From: Streptomyces sp. Tue6028
GTDB taxonomy: Bacteria; Actinomycetota; Actinomycetes; Streptomycetales; Streptomycetaceae
DNA: 64,000 bases
NCBI RefSeq assembly: GCF_002300165.1
Contig: NZ_MLCE01000021.1
Location: forward strand, 124,001-188,000
Reading direction: 5' to 3'
The position numbers and the translations under genes were made by a program. Below, piece after piece: positions 34,685-43,583 of this stretch (position 1 is its first letter; the number at the start of each line of letters is the position of its first letter). The notes below the pieces were generated by a model. That model was not told the origin of the DNA, searched no databases, and worked only from the letters and a program-made list of their open reading frames with translations.

Positions 34685-35901
34685 ACCGGTTCGCCCCGGC
34701 GGTCTCCCGCGGCATCAGCCGGGTCACCGAGTCCGCGCTCGGCCCGTACCAGAGCGCCATGATCCGTATCGGCTTCTCCGCCACCTGGCTGCTGTTCCTG
34801 CTGCGCGAATACCCGCACCGCCAGGAGCTGTACGGGCCCGAATCGCCGTGGAGCTGGGACCTCGCCCAGCAGTCCGTCTCGGGCAACGGCGCGTTCTCGG
34901 CACTGCTGTGGTCGGACGGCCAGGGATGGTTCGAGGCCGTCTACGCCCTCGCCGTCCTCTCCAGCGCCCTGCTGCTGGTGGGCTGGCGGACCCGCACGAC
35001 GTCCGTGCTCTTCATGATCGGGGTGCTGTCCCTCCAGAACCGCAGCGTCTTCATGGGGGACGGCGGGGACAACGTCATCCACCTGATGGCGATCTACCTG
35101 GTGTTCACGCGCTGCGGCCAGGTGTGGTCGCTGGACGCGCGGCAGGCACGGCGCGCGCGGGAGACACGCGCGCCGGGGCAGCCTCCCGCTCTCGACCGGG
35201 TCGGGATCGCCCTGTGGGGAGTGATGTGCCTGGCGCTGGCCGCGGCCTCGCTCACGGGCCGGCTGAGCACGGGCTGGCTGGTGATCTTCTGGGGACTGCT
35301 GGCGGTGCAGGCCCTGTGGTGGGTCGTCGGGAGCCGGGCGCGTACCGCCGAGCCGCGCATCCTGCTGGACGTCGTGGCCAACCTCGTGCACAACGCGGCC
35401 CTGGTCGTCGTCATGGCCGAGGCGTGCCTCATCTACGCGACCGCCGGCTGGTACAAGATCCAGGGCTCGCGCTGGCAGGACGGCACGGCGGTCTACTACC
35501 CGCTGAACCTGGACTACTTCTCGCCCTGGCCCGCCCTGTCGCACCTGATGGCCTCCCACGGCACGATGGTGATGCTCGTGACGTACGGGACGGTCATCGT
35601 GCAGGTCGCCTTCCCCTTCACGCTGTTCAACCGGCGCGTCAAGAACGTCCTGCTGGCGGCGATGATGACCGAGCACGCCGTGATCGCCGTGGTCCTCGGA
35701 CTGCCGTTCTTCTCGCTCGCGATGATCGCGGCGGACGCCGTGTTCCTGCCGACTTCCTTCCTGCGGCGCCTCGGCGGATGGGCGGCTCGCGGGCGTGCCG
35801 CGCTGGTTCCGGGCCATCGTCCCGGGCTGCCGGGGCCCCGGCAGCCCGAGCCCCGCTCCGGCGAGCGGAACGAGCACACGCACGTAGGCTTCACGGCATG
35901 A
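34681..35901 (+). CDS. HTTM domain membrane protein (gamma-carboxylase-like)
   Basis: 406 residues. Multiple transmembrane helices (about 6-8) and the HTTM core, with WSWDLAQQS, FMGDGGDNVIHLM and YKIQGSRWQDGTAVYY. HTTM is related to vitamin K-dependent gamma-glutamyl carboxylase, but catalytic competence cannot be judged here. The tail is Pro/Arg-rich. Coupled to the DUF5819 gene by ATGA overlap, and overlapping the rRNA methyltransferase start by 4 nt. Confidence 0.9.
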   Translation: MNRFAPAVSRGISRVTESALGPYQSAMIRIGFSATWLLFLLREYPHRQELYGPESPWSWDLAQQSVSGNGAFSALLWSDGQGWFEAVYALAVLSSALLLVGWRTRTTSVLFMIGVLSLQNRSVFMGDGGDNVIHLMAIYLVFTRCGQVWSLDARQARRARETRAPGQPPALDRVGIALWGVMCLALAAASLTGRLSTGWLVIFWGLLAVQALWWVVGSRARTAEPRILLDVVANLVHNAALVVVMAEACLIYATAGWYKIQGSRWQDGTAVYYPLNLDYFSPWPALSHLMASHGTMVMLVTYGTVIVQVAFPFTLFNRRVKNVLLAAMMTEHAVIAVVLGLPFFSLAMIAADAVFLPTSFLRRLGGWAARGRAALVPGHRPGLPGPRQPEPRSGERNEHTHVGFTA

Positions 35902-36776
35902 ACGAGAGGGACGCCGACGCGCCGGAATCCACAGCCGGGGCGGACGCCGTCGACGGGCCGGGGGCCTTGGCCCGGCCGGAATCCGGCTCCGGCCCGTCCG
36001 CAGCGGACGGGCCGGGCGACCAGGGTCGTCCGGATGCCGTACGCACCTGGCACCGGCTCGCCGACGGCTCCGTGCTGCTCGACGGATTCCACGCCCTCAA
36101 GCACGCGGTGCGCTTCCGGGCCGACGTCCCGGTGGCCGTCACCACCGACCGGCGGGCGGCCCTGGACCTGGCCGACGAACTCGCTCCCGACGTGCGTGAC
36201 GCTCTCGAAGCGCTCCTGACCGAGGTCCCGGAGACGACGCTGAAGGCGCTCGTGCCCCGCCCGCATCCCACCTCGGTCGCCGCGCTGGCCGTACGTCCCT
36301 CCCGTGCCGCCAACCTGGAGATCCTGGCCCGCACGCCGCGCAGCACGCCCGTGGTGGTCCTCGACAACCCCCGCAACCTGGGCAACGCCGGCGCGGTGAT
36401 CCGGCTGGCCGCAGGCTTCGGCGCGACCGGAGTGGTCACGACGGGCACGCTCGACCCCTGGCATCCCACGGTCGTGCGCGGCGGGGCGGGACTGCACTTC
36501 GCGACCGCCGTGGAGCGGCTGCCGGTCGACGAACTGCCACCGGGGCCGGTGTTCGCCCTCGATCCCGAGGGCGAGGACATTCGCGGGCTGAAGCTTCCCG
36601 ACGACGCCGTGCTCGCCTTCGGCTCGGAGCGCACCGGGCTGTCGCCCGAACTGCGCTCCCGTGCCGACCACTTGCTGGCCCTGCCGATGCGCCCCCAGGT
36701 CTCCAGCTACAACCTCGCGACCAGTGTGGCCATGACGCTGTTCCACTGGAGCGCGACCGGGGGCGCACCCGCCTGA
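35898..36776 (+). CDS. TrmH/SpoU family RNA 2'-O-methyltransferase
   Basis: 292 residues from the ATG at 35898. C-terminal knotted SPOUT domain with LDNPRNLGNAGAVIRLAAGF, FGSERTGLSPEL and MRPQVSSYNLATSVAMTLF, the three SpoU motifs. N-terminal part is a substrate-binding region after a 40-residue acidic extension. Target RNA position unknown. TAGGCT (35885-35890) is 7 nt before the ATG. Confidence 0.93.
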   Translation: MNERDADAPESTAGADAVDGPGALARPESGSGPSAADGPGDQGRPDAVRTWHRLADGSVLLDGFHALKHAVRFRADVPVAVTTDRRAALDLADELAPDVRDALEALLTEVPETTLKALVPRPHPTSVAALAVRPSRAANLEILARTPRSTPVVVLDNPRNLGNAGAVIRLAAGFGATGVVTTGTLDPWHPTVVRGGAGLHFATAVERLPVDELPPGPVFALDPEGEDIRGLKLPDDAVLAFGSERTGLSPELRSRADHLLALPMRPQVSSYNLATSVAMTLFHWSATGGAPA

Positions 36777-36783
36777 GCCGCTG

Positions 36784-38475
36784 CTACGCCTCCCGGCGCA
36801 CCTCGACCACCCGGAAGCGGTTGGCCACGAACGCGCCGTCGCACAGGGCCGCGTTCGCCGCGGGGTTGCCGCCGGAGCCGTGGAAGTCGGAGAAGGCCGC
36901 CGTCTGGTTGACGTAGACCCCGCCGGTCAGATTCAGGGAGAGCTGGGCGCACTCCTCCAGGCAGGCCTCCTGCACGGCCTGCTCGACCTCCTCGTCGGTG
37001 GTGTACGCGCCGACGGTCATCGCGCCCTTGTCCCTGATCGTCCGCCGCAGCAGCTCCACGGCGTCCGTGGCCGAGTCCATCGCCACGGCGAAGGAGACGG
37101 GTCCGAAGCACTCGTTCATGTAGGCGGCTTCGTCGTCCGGCTTGGCTCCGTCGAGCTTCACGATGACGGGGGTGCGTACGACCGCGTTCGGGAATTCGGG
37201 GTTGCTGATCTCCCTGGAGGGCAGGGCGACTTCGCCGAGACCGGCGGCGGCCTCGAGGCGCGCCTTCACGTCCGGGTTCACGATGGCGCCCAGCAGTGCG
37301 TTCGCCCGGGCGTCGTCGCCGAGCAGGCCGCCGACCGACTTCGCCAGGTCAGAGACCACCTCGTCGTAGGACTTGGGGCCCTCGTCCGTGCGGATGCCGT
37401 CGCGGGGGATCAGCAGGTTCTGCGGGGTCGTGCACATCTGGCCGCTGTACAGGGACAGGGAGAAGGCCAGGTTGGACAGCATCCCCTTGTAGTCGTCGGT
37501 CGACTCCACGAGGACCGTGTTGACGCCGGCCTTCTCCGTGTAGACCTGCGCCTGGCGGGCGTTGCTCTCCAGCCAGTCGCCGAAGGCCGTCGAGCCGGTG
37601 TAGTCGATGATGCGGATCTCGGGCCGCACGGCCAGGGTCTTGGCGATGCCCTCGCCGGGGCGCTCGGCGGCCAGCGCCACCAGGTTCGGGTCGAAGCCCG
37701 CCTCGGCGAGCACCTCGCGCGCGACCTGGACCGTGAGCGCGAGCGGCAGCACCGCGCGCGGGTGGGGCTTGACCAGTACCGCGTTGCCCGTGGCGAGGGA
37801 GGCGAACAGGCCCGGGTAGCCGTTCCACGTCGGGAAGGTGTTGCAGCCGATCATCAGCGCGATGCCCCGCGGCACCGCCGTGAACTGCTTGGTGAGCGCG
37901 AGCGGGTCGCGCTTGCCCTGGGGCTTGGTCCATTCCGCGGTGTCGGGGGTACGGACCTGCTCCACATAGGCGTACGCCACGGCCTCCAGGCCACGGTCCT
38001 GGGCGTGCGGGCCGCCCGCCTGGAACGCCATCATGAAGGCCTGGCCGCTGGTGTGCATGACCGCGTGCGCGAACTCGTGCGTCCGGTCGCTGATCCGCTT
38101 GAGGATCTCCAGGCAGACCACGGCGCGGATCTCCGCGCCGGCGTCGCGCCAGGCCCGCTGTCCGGCCCGCATGGCGGGCAGCAGGACGTCGATGTCCGCG
38201 TGCGGGTAGGTGACGCCCAGGGCGATCCCGTACGGCGAGGTCTCGTCGCCCACCCAGTCGTCCGTGCCGGGCTGGCCGAGGTCGAGGCGGGTGCCGAGCA
38301 GGGCGTCGAAGGCTTCCTTGCCCTCGGCCATGCCCAGGCTGCCGTGCTCTCCGTACGCCTTCGGGTGCTCGGGGTGGGGGGACCAGTACGCGCGCGTGCG
38401 GATCGCTTCCAGCGTCTGGTCGAGGGTGGGCCGGTGCTGGGCGATCAGCTGGTGCGCGGTGAGTTCGGCGGCCAT
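36784..38475 (-). CDS. paaN: Phenylacetate degradation aldehyde dehydrogenase-type PaaN
   Basis: 563 residues from ATG 38475. Aldehyde dehydrogenase superfamily: NTFPTWNGYPGLFASLATGN, KPHPRAVLPLAL, IDYTGSTAFGDWL, SLSLYSGQMCTTPQN (active Cys) and FGPVSFAV. Matches the stand-alone PaaN family, which oxidises the ring-opened aldehyde of the phenylacetate pathway. The C-terminal hydratase half of the fused enzyme is absent. Divergent from paaH; the operator at 38554-38567 lies between. Confidence 0.93.
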   Translation of the reverse strand: MAAELTAHQLIAQHRPTLDQTLEAIRTRAYWSPHPEHPKAYGEHGSLGMAEGKEAFDALLGTRLDLGQPGTDDWVGDETSPYGIALGVTYPHADIDVLLPAMRAGQRAWRDAGAEIRAVVCLEILKRISDRTHEFAHAVMHTSGQAFMMAFQAGGPHAQDRGLEAVAYAYVEQVRTPDTAEWTKPQGKRDPLALTKQFTAVPRGIALMIGCNTFPTWNGYPGLFASLATGNAVLVKPHPRAVLPLALTVQVAREVLAEAGFDPNLVALAAERPGEGIAKTLAVRPEIRIIDYTGSTAFGDWLESNARQAQVYTEKAGVNTVLVESTDDYKGMLSNLAFSLSLYSGQMCTTPQNLLIPRDGIRTDEGPKSYDEVVSDLAKSVGGLLGDDARANALLGAIVNPDVKARLEAAAGLGEVALPSREISNPEFPNAVVRTPVIVKLDGAKPDDEAAYMNECFGPVSFAVAMDSATDAVELLRRTIRDKGAMTVGAYTTDEEVEQAVQEACLEECAQLSLNLTGGVYVNQTAAFSDFHGSGGNPAANAALCDGAFVANRFRVVEVRREA

Positions 38476-38553
38476 CAAGGACCAACTCCTCGTCTCAAGG
38501 GCTCTTCTTTGAGCCCACGAGCTGGGCAGGAATGGACGGACAGAGTTAGAGTA

Positions 38554-38567
38554 ACCGAACGATCGGT
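38554..38567. promoter_or_regulatory. PaaR-type TetR operator between paaN and paaH
   Basis: ACCGAACGATCGGT, the reverse complement of the paaA operator; the match extends to 18 bp (AACCGAACGATCGGTCGG) on that side. Confidence 0.8.
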
Positions 38568-38623
38568 CGGGACAAGGGGGTCCGCCGCATCTGTGGAAAT
38601 CTCCGTGCGGGAGGATCGCGCAC

Positions 38624-40138
38624 ATGACAGCTATCGACCTCAGCAGCCCCGTGGCCGTCGTCGGCACCGGCACCATGGGCCAGGGCATCGCCCAGGTCGC
38701 GCTGGTAGCGGGCCATCCGGTGCGGCTCCACGACACGCTTCCCGGGCGGGCCGAGGCAGCCGCCGAAGCGATCGGCGCCCGGCTCGACCGGCTCGTCGAG
38801 AAGGACCGGCTGACCGGTGCCGAGCGGGACGCCGCGCGCGCCCGGCTGCGCCCTGCCCGCGACCTCGCCGAGCTGGCGGACTGCTCGCTCGTCGTCGAGG
38901 CCGTCCTGGAGCAGCTCGACGCGAAGCAGCAGCTGTTCCGGGAGCTGGAGGACGTCGTCGGCGAGGACTGCCTGCTCGCCACGAACACCTCCTCCCTCTC
39001 CGTGACGGCCATCGGCGGCGCCCTGCGCAGCCCCGGCCGCCTGGTCGGGCTGCACTTCTTCAACCCGGCTCCCCTGCTGCCGCTGGTCGAGGTGGTCTCC
39101 GGCTTCGCCACCGACGTCACCTCGGCGACGCGTGCGTACGAGACGGCCCGCGCCTGGGGGAAGACCCCTGTCGCCTGCGCGGACACCCCCGGCTTCATCG
39201 TCAACCGCATCGCGCGGCCCTTCTACGCCGAGGCCTTCGCCGTCTACGAGGCGCAGGCCGCCGACCCGGCCACGATCGACGCGGTCCTGCGCGAGTCGGG
39301 TGGGTTCCGGATGGGCGCGTTCGAGCTGACCGACCTGATCGGCCAGGACGTCAACGAATCCGTCACGCACTCCGTGTGGCAGTCCTTCTTCCAGGACGTG
39401 CGCTTCACGCCCTCGCTCGCGCAGCGACGTCTCGTCGAGTCGGGCCGGCTCGGCCGCAAGTCCGGCCACGGCTGGTACGACTACGGGGACGGCGCGGAGC
39501 CGGCCGAGCCGCACACCGCGGAGAAGGCGCAGCCGCCCGCGTACGTCGTGGCCGAGGGCGACCTCGGCCCCGCCGCGGAGCTCCTGGACCTGATACGCGA
39601 GGCCGGCATACAGGTCCGCGAGGACGAGGAGGACCACGGAACCCGCCTCGTACTGCCCGGCGGTGGCCAGCTGGCCCTCGCCGACGGCCAGACCTCGGTC
39701 GAGTTCCGCGACGTCGTCTACTTCGACCTCGCGCTCGACTACCGGAAGGCGACCCGTATCGCCCTCTCCGCCTCCCAGGACACCGCTCCCCAGACGCTCT
39801 CCGAGGCCGTCGGCCTCTTCCAGGCGCTCGGCAAGGACGTCAGCGTCATCGGGGACGTGCCCGGCATGATCGTCGCCCGTACGGTGGCCCGGATCGTCGA
39901 CCTGGCGCACGACGCCGTCGCCAAGGGCGTGGCCACCGAGGAGGACATCGACACGGCGATGCGCCTCGGCGTGAACTACCCGCTCGGCCCCTTCGAATGG
40001 TCCCGCAGGCTCGGCAGGAGCTGGGCGTGCTCCCTGCTGGACGACCTGCACCAGCGGGACCCCTCAGGGCGCTACGCGCCGTCCCTCGCGCTCTACCGCC
40101 ACGCGTACGCCACCGAGAAGCGGGAGGGCACCTCATGA
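38624..40138 (+). CDS. paaH: 3-hydroxyacyl-CoA dehydrogenase (PaaH type)
   Basis: 504 residues with GGGAGGA upstream. N-terminal Rossmann domain (VAVVGTGTMGQGIAQVALVAG), catalytic region LHFFNPAPLLPLVEVV, then two 3HCDH C-terminal domains, the second starting at about residue 400. It oxidises 3-hydroxyadipyl-CoA in phenylacetate catabolism. Overlaps tetR by 4 nt. Confidence 0.94.
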   Translation: MTAIDLSSPVAVVGTGTMGQGIAQVALVAGHPVRLHDTLPGRAEAAAEAIGARLDRLVEKDRLTGAERDAARARLRPARDLAELADCSLVVEAVLEQLDAKQQLFRELEDVVGEDCLLATNTSSLSVTAIGGALRSPGRLVGLHFFNPAPLLPLVEVVSGFATDVTSATRAYETARAWGKTPVACADTPGFIVNRIARPFYAEAFAVYEAQAADPATIDAVLRESGGFRMGAFELTDLIGQDVNESVTHSVWQSFFQDVRFTPSLAQRRLVESGRLGRKSGHGWYDYGDGAEPAEPHTAEKAQPPAYVVAEGDLGPAAELLDLIREAGIQVREDEEDHGTRLVLPGGGQLALADGQTSVEFRDVVYFDLALDYRKATRIALSASQDTAPQTLSEAVGLFQALGKDVSVIGDVPGMIVARTVARIVDLAHDAVAKGVATEEDIDTAMRLGVNYPLGPFEWSRRLGRSWACSLLDDLHQRDPSGRYAPSLALYRHAYATEKREGTS

Positions 40139-40725
40139 CCACCGTCAAGCGCGACACCTACACGCCGGAGACGCTGCTCTCCGTCGCCGTGCAGGTCTTC
40201 AACGAGCGTGGCTACGACGGCACCTCCATGGAGCACCTCTCCAAGGCGGCCGGCATCTCCAAGTCCTCGATCTACCACCACGTCGCGGGCAAGGAGGAGC
40301 TGCTGCGCCGCGCCGTCAGCCGCGCCCTCGACGGCCTCTTCGGGATCCTCGACGAGGAGCACGCGCGCGAGGGGCGTGCCGTGGAGCGCCTGGAGTACGT
40401 CGTGCGGCGCATGGTCGAGGTGCTCACGGCCGAGCTGCCGTACGTGACGCTGCTGCTGCGGGTGCGCGGCAACACGGACACCGAGCGGTGGGCCCTGGAG
40501 CGGCGCCGCGACTTCGACCACCAGGTGGCCGAACTGCTGAAGGCGGCCGCCGCCGAGGGCGACGTGCGCCCGGACGTGGAGGTCAGGCTGGCGACCCGGC
40601 TGGTCTTCGGGATGATCAACTCGCTCGTGGAGTGGTACCGGCCGGACGGCCGGGGCATGGGCGAGCGCGAAGTGGCCGAAGCGGTCGTGCAGTTGGTCTT
40701 CGGAGGACTGCGCAAGGAGCTCTGA
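40135..40725 (+). CDS. TetR family regulator, PaaR type
   Basis: 196 residues from ATG 40135. HTH in AVQVFNERGYDGTSMEHLSKAAGISKSSIYHHV, with a helical ligand domain. Cotranscribed with paaH. The recurring palindrome ACCGAACGATCGGT at both paa promoters makes it the likely repressor, with phenylacetyl-CoA as the presumed inducer (inference from PaaR of other actinobacteria). Confidence 0.93.
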   Translation: MTTVKRDTYTPETLLSVAVQVFNERGYDGTSMEHLSKAAGISKSSIYHHVAGKEELLRRAVSRALDGLFGILDEEHAREGRAVERLEYVVRRMVEVLTAELPYVTLLLRVRGNTDTERWALERRRDFDHQVAELLKAAAAEGDVRPDVEVRLATRLVFGMINSLVEWYRPDGRGMGEREVAEAVVQLVFGGLRKEL

Positions 40726-40746
40726 GGGCCCCTGGGGCCACGGGGC

Positions 40747-41247
40747 TCAGCCCTCCGGCTCCAGGTCCTCCTCCTCGAACACCAGCAGGGTGCGGGTGCT
40801 GAGCACCTCCGGGATGGCCTGGAGACGGGTGAGCACCAGCTCGCGCAGCGCCCTGTTGTCCGGCGTGTGCACCAGCAGCAGGACATCGAAGTCGCCGCCC
40901 ACCAGTGCGATGTGGGAGGCCCCCGGCAGCAGCCGCAGCTGCTCGCGCACGGTGCGCCAGGAGTTCTGCACGATCTTGAGGGTGATGTAGGCCGATGTGC
41001 CCTGACCCGCGCGCTCGTGGTCGACGCGGGCACCGAAGCCCCGGATCACGCCGTCCTCGATGAGGCGGTTGATCCGCGCGTAGGCGTTGGCCCGCGACAC
41101 ATGCACCCGTTCGGCCACGGAGCGTATCGACGCGCGGCCGTCCGCCTGGAGCATCTGCAGGATGTCCTGATCGATGGCATCGAGCGGTCGGGTGGGCGGC
41201 GGGGGCGGGCCGGCCTCCGGTGGCTCGGCCATTTGTTCAGGTGCCAT
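40747..41247 (-). CDS. Lrp/AsnC family transcriptional regulator
   Basis: 166 residues from ATG 41247 with GGAGGCGGGGGGAC upstream. N-terminal HTH (LDAIDQDILQMLQADGRASI, VSRANAYARINRLIEDG), C-terminal RAM ligand domain. Divergent from bkdA, a conserved arrangement in Streptomyces, so it probably responds to branched-chain amino acids and controls the operon. Confidence 0.95.
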   Translation of the reverse strand: MAPEQMAEPPEAGPPPPPTRPLDAIDQDILQMLQADGRASIRSVAERVHVSRANAYARINRLIEDGVIRGFGARVDHERAGQGTSAYITLKIVQNSWRTVREQLRLLPGASHIALVGGDFDVLLLVHTPDNRALRELVLTRLQAIPEVLSTRTLLVFEEEDLEPEG

Positions 41248-41266
41248 GTCCCCCCGCCTCCCTACC

Positions 41267-41285
41267 ATGGACGTACTGCGTCCAT
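41267..41285. promoter_or_regulatory. Inverted repeat in the lrp promoter
   Basis: ATGGACG and CGTCCAT separated by TACTG. It lies 20-38 nt upstream of the Lrp start, in position for autoregulation. Confidence 0.55.
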
Positions 41286-41305
41286 CTCAGGCTGTGCAGA
41301 ACCGT

Positions 41306-41314
41306 TTGTCCACA
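41306..41314. promoter_or_regulatory. DnaA-box-like nonamer
   Basis: TTGTCCACA, the preferred Streptomyces DnaA box, in the lrp-bkdA intergenic region. Confidence 0.4.
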
Positions 41315-41348
41315 GCCTGGCGGCGCCTGTAGCCAAAATGTGCCGACG

Positions 41349-41362
41349 ACCGAACAATCGGT
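41349..41362. promoter_or_regulatory. PaaR-like operator before the first bkd operon
   Basis: ACCGAACAATCGGT differs from the paa operators by one base in the centre and keeps both arms. It lies 60 nt before bkdA. Confidence 0.65.
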
Positions 41363-41421
41363 AGGTGAGGCGCGTCACACCCGTGAGGCGTCCGAAGCCG
41401 CTCCCACGAGGAGGTGCCGTC

Positions 41422-42582
41422 ATGACGGTCATGGAGCAGCGAGGCGCTTACCGGCCAACGCCGCCGCCCGCCTGGCAGCCCCGCACCGACCCCGCGCCGC
41501 TGCTGCCCGACGCGCTGCCGTACCGCGTCCTCGGCACCGAGGCAGCCGCGCAGGCCGACCCGGACCTGCTGCGCAGGCTGTACGCGGAGCTGGTGCGCGG
41601 TCGCCGCTACAACACGCAGGCCACCGCCCTGACCAAACAGGGCCGTCTCGCCGTGTACCCCTCCAGCACCGGCCAGGAAGCCTGCGAGGTCGCCGCCGCG
41701 CTCGTCCTGGAGGAGCAGGACTGGCTCTTCCCCAGCTACCGCGACACCCTCGCGGCCGTGGCCCGCGGCCTGGACCCGGTCGAGGCCCTCACCCTTCTGC
41801 GCGGTGACTGGCACACCGGGTACGACCCGCGTGAGCACCGCATCGCGCCGCTGTCCACCCCCCTCGCCACCCAGCTTCCGCACGCCGTGGGCCTCGCGCA
41901 CGCCGCGCGCCTCAAGGGCGACGACGTGGTCGCGCTCGCCCTGGTCGGCGACGGCGGCACCAGCGAGGGCGACTTCCACGAGGCGCTGAACTTCGCCGCC
42001 GTGTGGCAGGCCCCGGTCGTCTTCCTCGTGCAGAACAACGGCTTCGCGATCTCCGTACCGCTCGCCAAGCAGACCGCCGCCCCGTCGCTGGCCCACAAGG
42101 CCGTCGGCTACGGGATGCCGGGCCGCCTGGTCGACGGCAACGACGCGGTGGCCGTGCACCAGGTGCTCGGCGAGGCCATCGCCCACGCACGCGCGGGCGG
42201 CGGTCCGACGCTCGTCGAGGCCGTGACGTACCGCATCGACGCCCACACGAACGCGGACGACGCCACCCGCTACCGGGGCGACGCCGAGGTCGAGACCTGG
42301 CGCGCGCACGACCCGATCGTCCTCCTGGAGCGCGAGTTGAACGACCGCGGCCTGCTCGACGACGAGGGCGTACGGGAGGTCCGTGAGGACGCCGAGACGA
42401 TGGCCGCGGACCTGCGCGAGCGCATGAACCAGGACCCGGTGCTCGACCCCATGGACCTGTTCGCCCACGTCTACGCCCAGCCCACCCCTCAGCTCCTCGA
42501 ACAGGAAGCACAGTTGAGGGCGGAACTCGACGCCGAGGCGGACGGGCCGCACCACCACGGGCCCGAAGGAGTCGGCCGATGA
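41422..42582 (+). CDS. bkdA: Branched-chain 2-oxo acid dehydrogenase E1 alpha (operon 1)
   Basis: 386 residues from ATG 41422, GAGGAGGTG upstream. Thiamine diphosphate binding motif GDGGTSEGDFHEALNFAAVWQAPV and NNGFAISVP. Converts branched 2-oxo acids together with E1 beta. 4-nt overlap with the next gene. Confidence 0.94.
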   Translation: MTVMEQRGAYRPTPPPAWQPRTDPAPLLPDALPYRVLGTEAAAQADPDLLRRLYAELVRGRRYNTQATALTKQGRLAVYPSSTGQEACEVAAALVLEEQDWLFPSYRDTLAAVARGLDPVEALTLLRGDWHTGYDPREHRIAPLSTPLATQLPHAVGLAHAARLKGDDVVALALVGDGGTSEGDFHEALNFAAVWQAPVVFLVQNNGFAISVPLAKQTAAPSLAHKAVGYGMPGRLVDGNDAVAVHQVLGEAIAHARAGGGPTLVEAVTYRIDAHTNADDATRYRGDAEVETWRAHDPIVLLERELNDRGLLDDEGVREVREDAETMAADLRERMNQDPVLDPMDLFAHVYAQPTPQLLEQEAQLRAELDAEADGPHHHGPEGVGR

Positions 42583-43583
42583 CCACCGTTGCCCTGAAAC
42601 CGGCCACCATGGCCCAGGCCCTCGGCCGCGCGCTGCGTGACGCCATGGCCGAGGACCCGGCGGTCCACGTCATGGGCGAGGACGTCGGCACCCTCGGCGG
42701 CGTCTTCCGGGTCACCGACGGGCTCGCCAAGGAGTTCGGCGAGGACCGGTGCACGGACACGCCGCTCGCCGAGGCCGGCATCCTCGGCACCGCCGTCGGC
42801 ATGGCCATGTACGGCCTCAGGCCGGTCGTCGAGATGCAGTTCGACGCGTTCGCCTACCCGGCCTTCGAGCAGTTGATCTCGCACGTGGCGCGGATGCGCA
42901 ACCGCACGCGGGGCGCCATGCCGCTGCCGATCACCATCCGCGTCCCGTACGGCGGCGGCATCGGCGGCGTCGAGCACCACAGCGACTCCTCCGAGGCGTA
43001 CTACATGGCGACTCCGGGGCTCCATGTCGTCACGCCCGCGACGGTCGCCGACGCGTACGGCCTGCTGCGCGCCTCCATCGCCTCCGACGACCCGGTCGTC
43101 TTCCTGGAGCCGAAGCGGCTGTACTGGTCGAAGGACTCCTGGAACCCGGACGAGCCCTCGGTCGTGGAGCCGATCGGCCGCGCGGTGGTGCGTCGCCCGG
43201 GCCGCAGCGCCACGCTCATCACGTACGGGCCGTCCGTCCCCGTCTGCCTCGAAGCCGCCGAGGCCGCACGCGCCGAGGGCTGGGACCTAGAAGTGGTCGA
43301 CCTGCGCTCACTCGTGCCGTTCGACGACGAGACGGTCGCCGCGTCGGTGCGGCGCACCGGCCGCGCGGTGGTCGTGCACGAGTCGGGCGGCTTCGGTGGC
43401 CCCGGCGGCGAGATAGCGGCGCGGGTCACCGAGCGCTGCTTCCACCACCTGGAGGCACCGGTGCTGCGCGTCGCCGGGTTCGACATCCCGTATCCGCCGC
43501 CGATGCTGGAGCGGCACCACCTGCCCGGCGTCGACCGGATCCTGGACGCCGTAGGGCGCCTGCAATGGGAGGCGGAGAGCTGA
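42579..43583 (+). CDS. bkdB: Branched-chain 2-oxo acid dehydrogenase E1 beta (operon 1)
   Basis: 334 residues, full length. Transketolase-like fold with GEDVGTLGGVFRVTDGLAKE, RVPYGGGIGGVEHHSDS and C-terminal RRTGRAVVVHESGGFGG. Forms the alpha2beta2 E1 with the upstream product. Confidence 0.95.
   Translation: MTTVALKPATMAQALGRALRDAMAEDPAVHVMGEDVGTLGGVFRVTDGLAKEFGEDRCTDTPLAEAGILGTAVGMAMYGLRPVVEMQFDAFAYPAFEQLISHVARMRNRTRGAMPLPITIRVPYGGGIGGVEHHSDSSEAYYMATPGLHVVTPATVADAYGLLRASIASDDPVVFLEPKRLYWSKDSWNPDEPSVVEPIGRAVVRRPGRSATLITYGPSVPVCLEAAEAARAEGWDLEVVDLRSLVPFDDETVAASVRRTGRAVVVHESGGFGGPGGEIAARVTERCFHHLEAPVLRVAGFDIPYPPPMLERHHLPGVDRILDAVGRLQWEAES

Noticed and set aside
36880-40725. Very long open frame (over 1200 codons) on the plus strand
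   Set aside because: It is the antisense/out-of-frame shadow of paaN, paaH and the TetR gene; high GC removes stop codons. Only the last part (from 40135) is a real gene.
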